Shown: positions 11,701-23,000, numbered from the stretch's first letter. The stretch: 64,000 nt of DNA from Flavobacterium sp. 90 (GCF_004339525.1 NZ_SMGE01000001.1:4526001-4590000), one strand, 5' to 3'. Made by a program: numbers and translations. Notes: generated from the sequence alone by a model not told the origin.

Positions 11701-14567
11701 TTTTTGATTTAACATCAGATTCATTAATTAGAGCAAAATTGATAAAAACAACCAACGATACTTATGTATTTAGTTGTGTTATGCATCATATTATAAGCGA
11801 CGGTTGGTCAATAGACATAATGATAAATGAGCTATTCATGTTATATGATTCTTATGCGTCTGGAAATAAATTAACGCTGCCGGAATTAAAATTGCAGTAC
11901 AAGGATTATGCAAGCTGGCAGCAAGATCAATTAAAAAGTGACACATCAAGAGATCATAAAGACTATTGGCTCGATCAATTTAAAGGAGAACTTCCTGTTC
12001 TGGACTTGCCAACATATCAAACAAGACAAGCGATAAAAACATTTGCAGGAGATTCATTGAATAAGGTTTATGATAAAAATATTTCAAACCCTTTCAAAGA
12101 TTTATGCCAGTCACAGGGCGCTACTTTATTTATGGGTTTACTAGCTGCTGTTAAGGTATTGCTTTATAGATATACAGATCAAAGTGATATTATAGTTGGA
12201 AGCCCAATAGCAGGAAGAGAAGATATTGATTTACAGAATCAAATTGGGTTTTATGTAAATACTTTGGCATTGCGAACACAATTTAATGCAAATGATAATT
12301 TTAAGGAATTATTGTCAAACATTAAAGACGTTACGGTTTCTGCTTACGAGCATCAAATTTATCCTTTTGATGAATTAGTAGATCATTTATCGTTGAAAAG
12401 AGATATGAGCCGCAATCCTTTATTTGATGTAATGGTTACGTTTCAAAATAGCGACAATCTTAAAGTCAATCTAAATCAACTAGGAAATGTTACGATTAAG
12501 GAATATGAAAATCAACAAAACGTTGTAAGTAAATTTGACCTTGAATTTATTTTTGAAGAAACAGTTAACGGTATCAATTTAATACTTGTTTACAATACGG
12601 ATTTATATACAAAAGAGTTTGCAGAGAATATTATAAATCATCTTAAAATTCTACTGCAGGGTATTATCTCAGAACCAGAACTTGAAATAAGTTCATTAAA
12701 TTTTCTATCAGATAAAGAACGAAATCAAGTATTAGTACAGTTTAATGATACAAAAGTCGATTTTCCAAAAAATAAAACGATAATTGATTTATTTAGAGAA
12801 CAAGTATTAGAAGTACCAGAAAAAATTGCAGTAAGAGATAGCTCCAGAACGTTTTCTTATTCTGAACTGGATAAAGTCTCTAACCAAATTGCATCCTATC
12901 TTATTGCTGCTTATGGTGAAGAAGATAAATCGCCCATTGCAGTTTTAGCAGATCGCTCCGCTAATATGGTGGTACTTTTATTAGGTATATTAAAAAGTGG
13001 GAGAGCCTATATTCCGTTAGATCCTAATTTTCCAAAAGAACGATTAAGTTATATTGTTACGAGCAGCGAAACCAAAATTCTTATTAGTGAAAAAAACTAT
13101 GAATTAGAGAATGTTGATGGTATAAGTATTCTTTCGCTTGAAAGTATTTTGGAAGAAATTAAGGAATTAAAAGAGAACTTAAATTTAAGAATTTCGCCTG
13201 ACGATACAGCTTATATTATTTACACATCGGGTTCAACTGGAAATCCAAAAGGAGTTGAAATTGGGCATAAATCATTGCTTAATTTTCTAACAAGTATGCA
13301 GCAAAAGCCAGGAATTTATGGTGATGATATTTTGTTTTCTGTAACGACTTATTCTTTTGATATTTCAATTTTAGAATTTTTTACTCCTTTAATTTCCGGA
13401 GCGACAGTATATATTGCAAGTCACGATATTTTATCTGATTCTAATTTAGTTATTGAAAGTTTAAAAGAGTTACAACCAACTATAATTCAAGCTACGCCAA
13501 GTTTTTACCAAATGCTTTTTAATGCAGATTGGACAGGAAATAAAAGAATAAAAATCCTCTGCGGTGGAGACTTACTAAGCGAATCGTTAGCCGATAAATT
13601 AATTCAAAATAGTTTAGAAGTCTGGAACATGTACGGTCCTACAGAAACAACTATTTGGTCTAGTGTAAAAAGAATTGAATATTCTGCCGATGCATCAAAC
13701 ATTGGAAAACCAATAAGCAATACTCAGTTTTATATCGTGGATTCATTTTTTCAACCAAAATCTATTGGGACTATAGGAGCAATTTATATTGGAGGTGATG
13801 GATTGGCAAAAGGATACTATAAAAATGATTCATTAACCAATGAAAAATTTATTAAAAATCCATTTTCAGATACAGGACTTATATATGAAACAGGAGATGT
13901 TGGAAAGTGGAATACCAAAGGTGAAATAGAGTTTTTAGGAAGAAATGATAATCAGGTTAAAATTAGAGGATACAGAATAGAACTTGGAGATATTGAAAAT
14001 GCATTATTAAAGATTCCTTCAGTAGATTCAGCGGTTGCCGTGGTGAAATTAGATAATAAGGGCAACAAACGATTAATAGCTTATCTGATAAGTGCTGACG
14101 AAATGGACATCTCTGCTATAAAATCAAAACTAAGGGAATTTTTGCCAGATTATATGATTCCCTCATTTTTTATACAGTTAGAAGAAATGCCTTTAACCCC
14201 AAATGGGAAAATCGATAGAAAGACATTAATAAGTCTAGATGAACTTGTTTTAAATTCTGGGTTAGAATATGTATCAGCAAGGAATGAAGTAGAAGAAAAA
14301 CTAATCAAAATCTGGGAGGAAGTATTAGGAATTGAAAAAATAAGTATGAATGATAATTTTTTTGAATTAGGAGGGAATAGTTTGAGTGCCACGAAACTAA
14401 TTAGTTTGATTCATAAAGTTTTTGAAGTAAGAATATCCCTCAATGATTTATTCAAAAATTTAATAGTAGAAGAACAGGCCATCTTAATTGATAATATTCG
14501 TAAGACATTTATTGTCAATGTAAGCGATGGCAAGGAAGATGTTGAGATTGAAAAATTTTCTATATGA
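5790..14567 (+). CDS. Non-ribosomal peptide synthetase 1: (C-lobe)-A-T-C-A-T-C-A-T, predicted Tyr-Orn-Gly
   Basis: This 2925-residue cytoplasmic enzyme builds the first part of the peptide. Residues 1-230 match only the C-terminal lobe of a condensation domain; the HHxxxDG lobe is missing. Domains follow as A1 (about 241-705), T1 (FFELGGHSL near 755), C2 (HHIIGDG near 948), A2 (1280-1750), T2 (near 1802), C3 (HHIISDG near 1998), A3 (2333-2808) and T3 (FFELGGNSL near 2856). Aligning each A domain by eye to GrsA gives pocket codes DASTIAAVCK (A1, the Tyr-type code, Phe possible), DVGEIGSIDK (A2, the classical ornithine code) and DILQLGMIWK (A3, the Gly type). Each A domain keeps the A10 lysine. 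There is no epimerisation, methylation or thioesterase domain. The chain must pass to another protein, probably the docking-domain NRPS at 17052. Confidence 0.95.
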   Translation: MDKSKFEDFNLVSKYWKRKVSGKENVNVVKCDQTNFQFIEVNEIDLEYFNTLTQNNLVAQFTVLTAVFSFLLKKIVDDFDGIIVSNYANLPDPLFLSFSTDLNISFKEHLQKVKTEILETLHYSNLTNESYFAENSIDLNSLSHYAITVNSQCNTNCNGILFNVKTLEKREIEIQVSYLETFIKKPVVELILKHFVSVLCDLETFVSSQLNDYLLLAEIDKQYLLNDFNNTKLDYPKDKTIVDLFEEQVLKMPHNIAVIFDKRSLTYKELNEQSNQFALYLREKYDIQADDIIGIKLHKSDLFILAILGVLKSGGAYVPIDVNYPQERISYIEEDIKSKVVIDALELSLFFDVLDNYSKDNVEKINGSTNLAYVIYTSGTTGNPKGAMVEHTSSVNMSLDQIRSFEIIDRDKIVWFASVAFDASISEIMMAFYSGATLCIPSEETIKDKNQFVRFLKKTKSTVVTFPPSYLGLLSDSDISGLRCIITAGEPANATKAITVIDAGIDYYNAYGPTECAVCVSIYKVTKNDFEKLNIPIGKPIANIKIYILDDALQPVPIGVTGKLYVSGVGVARGYLGKPELTNEKFIENPFTEEERMYDTGDLACWLPEGDVEFLGRKDQQVKLRGYRIELGEIENTILQYSEDIKQVAVEVKEHNQEKVLIVYLVSTGYIDKTALRNFLQNTLPDYMVPGFYIYLEKLPLTPNGKIDRKSLPDISEEDIIRKEYKAPSSPVEECIAVIWQEVLGIDKIGVNENFFELGGHSLIISQVINRIQKQLGKTVSFKTFFASPTIESIGVLLQDNLYKPIPKALEAASYPLTASQSRLWVLSQLEGGSLAYNMPAAVTLNGTIDFNKFEESFQILLQRHEILRTYFKINEEGEVRQFIVPENQVTFKIEQKDFSSVEGQKEQIEVYLQDKNAKPFDLQQVSLLRASLLKMKEDQFVFFLSLHHIIGDGWSIEILISEVVKNYNALIQGKGITLPELNIQYKDYAVWRNEEILQEKHKISEQYWLAQFTGELPVLNLPSFKTRPLIQTYNGNTLKHRFSIQFLEKLKVFSKQQDVTLFMTLMAGINALLYRYTSQDDIIIGTPIAGREHPDLENQIGLYLNTLAIRTQIKERNNFLDLIKTQKEVLLGAYDHQNYPFDALVGKLNLKRDTSRSALFDVLVVLQNQEQLHNLNHEELLNLEISDYEFRSKTSQLDVSFTFAENDGLDLTIEYNTDIYEEYLIERMFLHFENLLSELLKQPESLIQEVDYLTENEKQQLLVGFNSTEVIYSKEKTIVDLFEEQVANTPDRVAVVFENIELSYKELNEKANQLAHYLRENYLIKPNDLIGIKLDRSEMMIVAILGILKSGAAYVPIDINYPEERIIYIEKDSKSIAVLDIEVLDNFKTIQDNYLKENIARISQPHDLAYVIYTSGTTGNPKGVMVEHLSVVSICENWKMHYGLDQINVNLLQLASISFDVFVGDICRSILTGGKMIICSNDVKLNPEHLYELMQKQKISILEGTPSLLLPLMEYINSENKDYSFFKILIFGSDSFNNQDYNALKDKLGNKIKIINSYGVTEATIDSTYYDDYKKDLNGFTPIGKAFSNTKIRILDVYDHLVPVGVYGEIYIGGEGLARGYFNNDSLTAEKFVENPFKNDEKLYKTGDLGRWFEDGNIDFIGRKDNQVKIRGYRIELGEIESALQKKENIESNVVLTRNDASGEKCLVAYIVSKEKLKTSDLVFHLQNILPNYMIPSYFVQIDSLPLTPNGKIDRKSLPDPEESRVLSGAEYMAPRNDFEKKLVAIWQEVLQVEKIGIRDNFFELGGHSLKVTKLLSFINKEFEVKVNFKDLFSNMILEDQVQIILAEKKSIFNSIKKVAQQASYLMSSSQRRLWLLSQFEGGNIAYNMPSIFEIKGSLDISLLEKVFLSVIERHESLRTVFNENELGEIRQFILNVNEIKFQLQFEDISKEDYSLDKLNAIIYDETAYIFDLTSDSLIRAKLIKTTNDTYVFSCVMHHIISDGWSIDIMINELFMLYDSYASGNKLTLPELKLQYKDYASWQQDQLKSDTSRDHKDYWLDQFKGELPVLDLPTYQTRQAIKTFAGDSLNKVYDKNISNPFKDLCQSQGATLFMGLLAAVKVLLYRYTDQSDIIVGSPIAGREDIDLQNQIGFYVNTLALRTQFNANDNFKELLSNIKDVTVSAYEHQIYPFDELVDHLSLKRDMSRNPLFDVMVTFQNSDNLKVNLNQLGNVTIKEYENQQNVVSKFDLEFIFEETVNGINLILVYNTDLYTKEFAENIINHLKILLQGIISEPELEISSLNFLSDKERNQVLVQFNDTKVDFPKNKTIIDLFREQVLEVPEKIAVRDSSRTFSYSELDKVSNQIASYLIAAYGEEDKSPIAVLADRSANMVVLLLGILKSGRAYIPLDPNFPKERLSYIVTSSETKILISEKNYELENVDGISILSLESILEEIKELKENLNLRISPDDTAYIIYTSGSTGNPKGVEIGHKSLLNFLTSMQQKPGIYGDDILFSVTTYSFDISILEFFTPLISGATVYIASHDILSDSNLVIESLKELQPTIIQATPSFYQMLFNADWTGNKRIKILCGGDLLSESLADKLIQNSLEVWNMYGPTETTIWSSVKRIEYSADASNIGKPISNTQFYIVDSFFQPKSIGTIGAIYIGGDGLAKGYYKNDSLTNEKFIKNPFSDTGLIYETGDVGKWNTKGEIEFLGRNDNQVKIRGYRIELGDIENALLKIPSVDSAVAVVKLDNKGNKRLIAYLISADEMDISAIKSKLREFLPDYMIPSFFIQLEEMPLTPNGKIDRKTLISLDELVLNSGLEYVSARNEVEEKLIKIWEEVLGIEKISMNDNFFELGGNSLSATKLISLIHKVFEVRISLNDLFKNLIVEEQAILIDNIRKTFIVNVSDGKEDVEIEKFSI

Positions 14568-14628
14568 TTTGTTTTAAAAAATTAATCAAAAAACTAGAAA
14601 CTAATTATTAGAGAATAAAATTGCAATT

Positions 14629-17028
14629 ATGATAAAAAAAACAATATTTATTTTGTCTGTACTGTTGACGTGCACCGTATCAGCTCAGATGAAAAATACC
14701 TATAAAATTACTGGAAAAGTTAGTGATCCTTTGAATAATCCGATAGAATTTACGGAAGTTGTTTTGTTTTCTGAAGGTTCTAAAATAGTAATGAGTGATC
14801 TTACGGACGAAAAAGGTGACTTTGTATTAGAAGCACAAAAAGGGTCATATAAATTGCAAATTAGTGAAGGTAATAAACTACTATTTTCAAAAGACATTGA
14901 AGTAAATGACGACTTAGATCTGGGTAATATAGCAATAGATATTGTAAACCAATTGAAAGCCGTTACTGTATCTGGTAAAAAGAAATTGGTAGAAAGAAAA
15001 GTTGATCGAGTAATTTTTAATGTAGAAAATTCTATTAATTCATCTGGAGGAGATGCTATAGATGCACTTACAGTTACACCGGGAGTACGCGTTCAAAATG
15101 ATAAGATTACTATTATTGGCAAAAGTACTTTAGCCGTTATGATTGATGATAAAATAGTTCAGCTTACGGAAGAGGATTTAGCCAATTATTTAAAATCAAT
15201 ACCTTCTAACGCTATAAAAAGCATAGAAGTTTTTACAACACCACCTGCAAAATATGAAGCTGCTGGTAATAGCGGTTTAGTAAATATCAAATTAAAGAAG
15301 GTAAAAAAGGATTCTTGGAATGCCCTAGTTGGGTCTACCTATATTCAAAGAAAATACGGTGATGGATCCGTAATGGGAAATTTCAATTATAACAAAAATA
15401 AATTAAGTATTTCTTCAGGAGCTAATTTTAGAAAGGGTACAAGATATATTGAACAAGATGATTATGCCTATTTTCAAGATGGTTTGTGGTACACAAGCTC
15501 GCCGTTTAAAAAGGATTATAAAATACTCAACGCAAATTTAAATATAGACTATCAAATTAGTTCAAAATGGAATATAGGAACTCAAATGATGGTTAATAAA
15601 AACAACATTGAATTAACCGACAGTCCTTATACACCTGTGTATGATTATTCGACCAATGCTACTATTAGCTATTTAAAATCTGATGGTAATGTGAAACAAG
15701 ATCCTAACATAAAGGCATTAAATCTTTATAATGAGTTTAAAATAGATTCTACGGGGCGAAAAATCACTTTAAATCTTGATTATTTCAATTATAATAATAA
15801 CGATACTAAACAATATAATGGTATTTCGATTATTGAGAATCCGTATTCAAAACAGTATTATGCCGGAACAAATAATAATAATCAGGATATAACTAATTTG
15901 TCAGGAAAATTAGACCTGGACTATTCTGTAAAATGGGCTACATTAAGTTTTGGCGGGAAGGTTTCAAACTCAAAAGCAAATAATATTATTACGGCATTTA
16001 ATAGTGGTTTAGTCAATGACCCGGTTGTTGCTTTTCCTCTTTCTCAAAATCAATTTGAGTATACTGAAAATATTCAGGCAATATATTTTTCCGGAAATAA
16101 AAAAATCAACTCTAAATGGGAGGCTCAATTTGGACTTAGAATGGAATCTACCCAAACTAAAACTTTTGCAAAAAATTTAAATCAAGAAACAAAAAACAAT
16201 TATTCAAAATTTTTTCCAACTGCTTATTTGTCTTATACACCAACTGAAAGTTCTACATTCAGTTTGAGTTACAGCCGAAGAATTGTTAGACCTTCATTTT
16301 ATGAATTAAATCCAAATGTTTATTTTATAAACCCTTTTCAAACCATTGAAGGCAACCCGTTTCTTCAACCTGCCTTTGTCGATAATTTAGAATTAACATA
16401 CACGTATAAAAAGTTAGAAAGCAAATTTTATTATAGTTATGAAGACAATTTGTTTTTTCAAATTCCTATAGCAGATCCTACGACTAATTTTATTCGTTTT
16501 ACAAATGAAAATTACATTAATAGAGGAAAATTAGGAGTTTCTGAAAATTATGTTTTTGACAAATTCAAATGGTGGACAAGCAACAATGCATTTGATATAA
16601 ACTATGCTACTTCAAAATCGACTTTATCATTTGCAGAAGCGCAGGAAGGCTTTAATTCCCGAATTTCAACAAGTAACGATATTATTTTAAACAAGGACAA
16701 GTCACTACAATTGAACCTGAATTATTGGTATAGTTTTCAAGGCGTAGATGGTATTTATAAAAATGGTGCTATGAGTTCTACCTCAGTAACTGTACAATAT
16801 ATGCTTCTAAATAAAGACCTTAAAATTTCATTAAAAGGCAATGATATATTTAGAACGCAAAAAGTTACTGGGAATTCCGTCGTAAATGGTATTTATCAAA
16901 ATTTCAAATATTACTACGATACTCAATACGTTCAACTTTCTGTTTCTTATAAGATGGGAAATAAAAAAATAAAGGTTGCGCAAAGAGAAACAGGTAACGA
17001 AGAAGAAAGAAGCAGAACAGGAAATTAA
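14629..17028 (+). CDS. TonB-dependent outer-membrane beta-barrel receptor within the NRPS cluster
   Basis: The 799-residue protein starts with a signal peptide ending near SAQ (residue 20). A carboxypeptidase-regulatory-like beta-sandwich domain (about 25-115) and a plug region (near 120-230, with PGVRVQNDKITIIGKS) follow. The remainder is a strand-rich barrel typical of the flavobacterial OMP_b-brl_3 group. Such proteins bring ligands across the outer membrane using TonB energy. It lies 62 bases after NRPS1 and 24 bases before NRPS2, so it is almost certainly co-transcribed with them. Uptake of the finished peptide, or of a metal complex of it, is a reasonable inference. A role in sensing or export cannot be excluded. 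Confidence 0.85.
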   Translation: MIKKTIFILSVLLTCTVSAQMKNTYKITGKVSDPLNNPIEFTEVVLFSEGSKIVMSDLTDEKGDFVLEAQKGSYKLQISEGNKLLFSKDIEVNDDLDLGNIAIDIVNQLKAVTVSGKKKLVERKVDRVIFNVENSINSSGGDAIDALTVTPGVRVQNDKITIIGKSTLAVMIDDKIVQLTEEDLANYLKSIPSNAIKSIEVFTTPPAKYEAAGNSGLVNIKLKKVKKDSWNALVGSTYIQRKYGDGSVMGNFNYNKNKLSISSGANFRKGTRYIEQDDYAYFQDGLWYTSSPFKKDYKILNANLNIDYQISSKWNIGTQMMVNKNNIELTDSPYTPVYDYSTNATISYLKSDGNVKQDPNIKALNLYNEFKIDSTGRKITLNLDYFNYNNNDTKQYNGISIIENPYSKQYYAGTNNNNQDITNLSGKLDLDYSVKWATLSFGGKVSNSKANNIITAFNSGLVNDPVVAFPLSQNQFEYTENIQAIYFSGNKKINSKWEAQFGLRMESTQTKTFAKNLNQETKNNYSKFFPTAYLSYTPTESSTFSLSYSRRIVRPSFYELNPNVYFINPFQTIEGNPFLQPAFVDNLELTYTYKKLESKFYYSYEDNLFFQIPIADPTTNFIRFTNENYINRGKLGVSENYVFDKFKWWTSNNAFDINYATSKSTLSFAEAQEGFNSRISTSNDIILNKDKSLQLNLNYWYSFQGVDGIYKNGAMSSTSVTVQYMLLNKDLKISLKGNDIFRTQKVTGNSVVNGIYQNFKYYYDTQYVQLSVSYKMGNKKIKVAQRETGNEEERSRTGN

Positions 17029-17051
17029 TAGATTTCAATAAACGAAAAGAA

Positions 17052-20000
17052 ATGCAAGCACTACTCAAAAAGCTAAATGATTCAAATATAAAAATTGATT
17101 TAGTTGATAAAAAATTAGATATCCAAGCTCCAAAAGGAGCTATGACAGAAGATTTATTGAATGAAATTAAATTACATAAAAATGATTTAATTGAGTTTAT
17201 TAATTTATATAAAACTAAAAATGAGAAGTATCTATTAATTCCAAAAGTAAAATTGCAATCCAATTATGCTTTGTCTTCTTCACAACGCAGATTCTGGCTA
17301 TTGAGTCAGTTTGAAGGTGGTAGTACTGCCTATAATATGCCAAGTGTTTTTGAATTGAAAGGAAATCTGAATATTTCTTTTTTAGAGAAAGCTTTTTCTT
17401 CACTTATTTCACGTCATGAATCTTTAAGAACAATCTTTAAAGAAGATGAAGCTGGAAAAGTAAGGCAAATTATATTGGATGAAAAAAATAGTAAATTTCA
17501 ATTGCAATATGAGGATTTATATGAGAAAGAGAATTCTGCAGTATTACTGAAGGACATTATTCAAAAAGAAATCGAGTTTTCTTTTGACTTAGCAAATGAT
17601 TCGTTGTTACGGGCCAAGGTTATAAAAACAGCTCCGGATACTTATATTTTTATCTGTGTGATGCACCACATTATTAGTGATGGACATTCAGCTGATGTAA
17701 TGACAAATGAGTTATTTGCTTTATATGATGGATATATAAAAGGGGATATAAATTCATTGCCAGCATTAGAATTGCAATACAAGGACTATGCAGCATGGCA
17801 ACAAGACCAATTGAAAAGTGATGATATAAAAAATCATAAATCGTATTGGTTACAACAACTTGAAGGCGAACTTCCTGTATTGGATTTGCCTACTTATCAA
17901 GCCAGACCAACTATTAAAACCTATAATGGTAAAGTAGTCAAAACGATTTATAATAAAAATATTCTTGAAGATTTCAGTGATTTATGTCAATCACAAGGAA
18001 GTACTTTATTCATGGGATTGCTGGCAACTGTAAAAGTGCTATTGTATAGATATACTAGTCAAAGTGACATCATAATTGGAAGTCCCATAGCAGGAAGAGA
18101 GCATGCAGATTTAGATAATCAAATTGGTATTTATGTCAATACACTGGCTTTAAGAACACAGTTTGAAGGGGAAGATAGTTTTAAAGAATTATTGACAAAT
18201 GTAAAGAAAGTTACTTGTGATGCATACGAACATCAAAGCTATCCATTTGATGAGTTAGTTGAACAATTACCTCTACACCGGGACAGAAGCCGAAATCCAC
18301 TATTTGATGTGATGGTAACGCTTCAGAATACAGACAATTTAAAAGCAAATATTCAAAGGTTAGGAGCGATTACTATTGAAGAATATAACGTAGAAGAGTC
18401 AACTGTTAGTAAGTTTGATTTGGGATTTACTTTTGGTGAGTCAGACAAAGGATTAGGATTAACACTTACCTATAACACAGATATTTTTTCTGAAGAATTT
18501 GTTGAACGAATTTTAAATCATCTGGAAACATTATTGCGTAGTATCGTAATGAAACCGGATGTTTCAGTAAGTTCATTAAATTATTTAACTGAAATAGAAA
18601 AACATCAGTTGCTAATAGATCTAAATACGATTAAAGTTGATTATCCAAAAGATAAGACAATAGTAGATTTATTTGAGGTTCAGGTTAATGAAACACCTGA
18701 AAATACAGCAGTTATATCTGGAGATGTACAACTTACATTTGCAGAACTTAATGCAAAAGCCAATCAACTGGCTCATTATTTAAAAGAGCAAGGTGTAGAA
18801 GCAGGTTCAAATATTATTTTATGTTTCGATAGTCATCTGGAAATGGCTATTGTTGGTATACTTGGAATATTAAAATTGGGAGCAGTTTATGTTCCAATTG
18901 ATCCGGATTATCCTCAAGACAGAATTAATTATATAATTAAAAATTCGGAGGCAAAATTTATAGTTACCAATAGTATCGATGCACCTTTATTTAAGGACAA
19001 GGCTGTAAGAACCGTTTTATTAGATAAAGAAGATTTTGATTATAATCTTGAAACTATAAAAAATATAGAAAAAGATATCACAAATCAGAATAATGCTTAT
19101 GTAATTTATACCTCTGGAACAACAGGAATTCCGAAAGGAGTTTTAGTAAACCACCAAAATATAATGGATTACCTTTTTGGTTTATCCGCAGAGATAAAAA
19201 TTGAAGAGAATCAATCTTTTGCTTTAATGTCGACTATTTCCACTGATTTAGGGAATACAGTACTATTCAGCTCCTTAATTTTTGGTGGAGTAATTCACTT
19301 ATTTTCTAAGAATAGGTTAAGAGACATCTATTATATTCAACAGTACTTTGCAAATAACGAAATTGATTGTATAAAAATAGTTCCTTCTTATTGGAAGTCT
19401 TTAGAAATAAAAGGGAAACTACGTTCACCTGGTCGAATGATTATTTTTGGAGGTGAAGAACTCTCAAATGAAATCGTTGGCCAAATAAATTCAGAAAATC
19501 CTAAATTAAAAATAATTAATCATTATGGTCCAACAGAAACTACAATTGGTAAATTATTGCATGAAGTAAATCCAAATTATGATTACAATCGAATTCCAAT
19601 AGGAAAAGCTTTTTCGAATACTCAATTATATATTGTTGATAGTAAACTCTCATTATGTTCTATTGGTATAATCGGTGAATTGTTAATTGGAGGAGATGGT
19701 GTATCTGATGGTTATTTGAATAATCTGGAATTGTCAAAAGAGAAGTTTATTGATAATGTTTTTAAAAATGATGGAACAAAACTGTATAGAACAAGGGATT
19801 TAGTAGTAATGCATCCCGATGGAAACATAGAATTTAAGGGCAGAATTGATAATCAGGTAAAAATATTAGGTCACCGTATCGAATTAAATGAAATAGAAAA
19901 TGCGCTCAATAAATTTGAAGGCATTAGGTCGAGCGTAGTTAATGTTATTGAAACAGATAAAGGAAATAAAAGAATAGTAGCCTACATTGTTTACAATAAG

Positions 20001-23000
20001 GAAGAATTGGCTCACAATGAGATACTTGATCATTTGAGACTGCTTTTGCCAAGTATTATGATTCCGTCAATATTGATTAAAATTGATGAGATTCCTTTTA
20101 CTTCAAATGGAAAAATAAATTATAGAGCATTGCCACGTATATCAGGAGAAGATGTACTCAGGCGAGAATATGTGTTACCAACTACTGATGCTCAAATAAA
20201 ACTGGTAAATATTTGGCAAGAAGTACTGGGAGTTCAAAAGATAGGTATTACAGATAATTTCTTTGAATTAGGGGGGCATAGTTTGATAGTTGCTCAAGTA
20301 ATAAATAGAGCTTATAGGGAATTGGGTAAAAGTATTTCTTTCAGAGATTTTTTTGCAAACCCAACCGTTGAAGGATTAAGTAAAAAGTCAAAAGAGACTG
20401 ATTACTCATCAATACCTAAAGCAGCAGAGGCAATATCATATCCATTAACCTCGACTCAAAAAAGATTATGGATATTAAGTCAATTAGAAGGAGGTTCGGT
20501 AGCTTATAACATACCTGTTGCTTTAAGAATTAAGGGAGTTATTAACTATCATTTATTTCAAAAATCATTTGAAAATTTAATTCAAAGGCATGAAATATTA
20601 AGAACTTATTTTAAAACAAATGAGCAAAACGAAATTAGACAACATGTCGTTCATTTTGAAGATATTAGTTTTGTTATAGACCAAGTTGATTTTATCAATA
20701 AATCAAACACTGGAAAAGAATTAGAGAATTATTTACAATCACTGAATGAGGAAGCCTTTGATTTAGAGCAATTTCCGCTTTTAAGAGCTTCTTTGATAAA
20801 AATAACTGACGAAGAGCACATATTCTTTTTCTCAAGGCATCATATTATTAGTGACGGATGGTCTTCTCAAATCATTATTTCAGAGGTTGTAAAAACATAT
20901 AATGTATTAGTTCAAGGAAAAGAAATTAATTTACCCGAATTACATATTCAGTATAAAGATTATGCAGTTTGGTGCAATGAAGAACTCCAGCAAGAAAAGT
21001 ATCAAGCATCTGAGCAATATTGGCTTCAACAGTTTTCCGGGGAATTACCTGTATTAGATCTTCCAAGTTTTAAAATTCGTCCTTTAGTTCAAACTTATAA
21101 TGGAGACAGCTTTACTCATACTTTTTCAAAAGCATTCTTAGAGAAGCTAAAAACATTTTCAAAAGAACATGATGCAACCTTGTTTATGTCTTTAATGGCG
21201 GGAATAAATAGTTTATTGCATAGATATACAGGACAGGATGATATAATAATAGGAACTCCAATGGCTGGGCGAGAACACCCAGATTTAGAGAATCAATTGG
21301 GTTTATATTTGAATACACTTGCTATACGAACCCAATTTAAAGAAAAAGATAGTTTTTTAGATTTACTAGCTGTACAAAAAGGCACTTTATTAAGTGCATA
21401 CGAACATCAGAGTTACCCATTTGATGGATTAGTGGAGAAACTAAATTTAAAACGGGACACTGGTCGTTCTCCTTTATTTGATGTAATGGTAGTATTGCAA
21501 AATCAAGGGCAACTAAATAATGTAAATAACGAAGGAGAATTAAACGGATTACAGGTAGAAGATTATGATTTCAGAAGAAAAACATCCCAATTTGATATTA
21601 ATTTCATTTTTGCTGAAACTGAAGGATTAGCCCTTTCCATTGAATATAATACGGATATCTATGATGCAGATCTAATAGAAAGAATGTTTGTCCATTTTGA
21701 GAATTTGATGAGTCATGCAATTAATAATTCAAAAGATTCGATATTATCAATAGATTATATTCCAGAACAAGAGAAAAAAGAACTACTAGAAGGTTTTAAT
21801 AACACTACAATTGATTATCCAAGAGAAAAGACTATTGTAGATTTATTTGATGATCAGGTTATTAAAACTCCGGATAATATCGCAGTTGTATTTGAAGAGC
21901 AAAAACTTACTTATACAGAGCTAAATAAACAAGCAAACCAATTAGCACAATATCTTAGAAAAGAATATACTATTCAAGCAGATGATTTAATTGGAATAAA
22001 ATTAGATAGAAGTGAGCAATTATTAGTAGTGATTTTCGCGATTTTAAAATCTGGAGCTGCCTATGTGCCTATTGATATTAATTATCCTGAGGAACGAATA
22101 AATTATATTCAAGAGGATACTAATTGTAAAGCCATAATAGATCAAAAAGAACTAGAACATTTTTTTACTGTCAAAGACCAGTATAGTATTGATAACCTAC
22201 AAAAGATTACCAATACAAATCATTTGGCTTATGTGATTTATACTTCAGGAACTACAGGAAAACCTAAGGGCGTTATGGTAGAACATGGGAATGTAATAAG
22301 ATTAGTTAAACCTTGTCTGTTTTTCCCTTTAAATGAAGAAAATACCCTATTGAGTACGGGTTCTGTATCTTTTGACGCTACGATTATAGAATATTTTGGG
22401 ACATTACTTAATGGAGCAAAATTAATACTTACAATTCAGGATAATCTTTTACAATTAGATAAATTAGATAAGATAATTAAAGACTATCAAGTCAATAGTC
22501 TTTGGATGACAGCCCCGTGGTTCAGTCAAGTAGTAGATTATAAACCTGAAATTTTTAAAGACATTAAGCAATTAATAGTTGGAGGAGATATCGTCTCACC
22601 CACACATGTCTTAAAAGTATTTGCAAAGTATCCAACAGTAAAAATTGTCAATGGATATGGACCTACAGAAAATACTACTTTTTCAACAACTTTTGATATC
22701 AAAAATCAAGAATACAAAAAACTGCCTATTGGTAGTCCTATCTCAAATTCTCAGGTTTATATTTTAGATGAAGTATTGAAGCCAGTTCCTATAGGTGTTT
22801 CAGGGAAGTTATATGTTTCGGGAGCAGGAGTTGCAAGAGGCTATTTAAACAACCCGGATTTAACAAATGAGAAGTTTCTACCTAATCCTTTTTTAGGAAG
22901 TGAAAGAATGTATGACACCGGAGATTTAGGAAGATGGCTACCCGATGGGAATATTGAATTTTTAGGTAGGAAAGATACCCAGGTAAAGATTAGAGGATTT

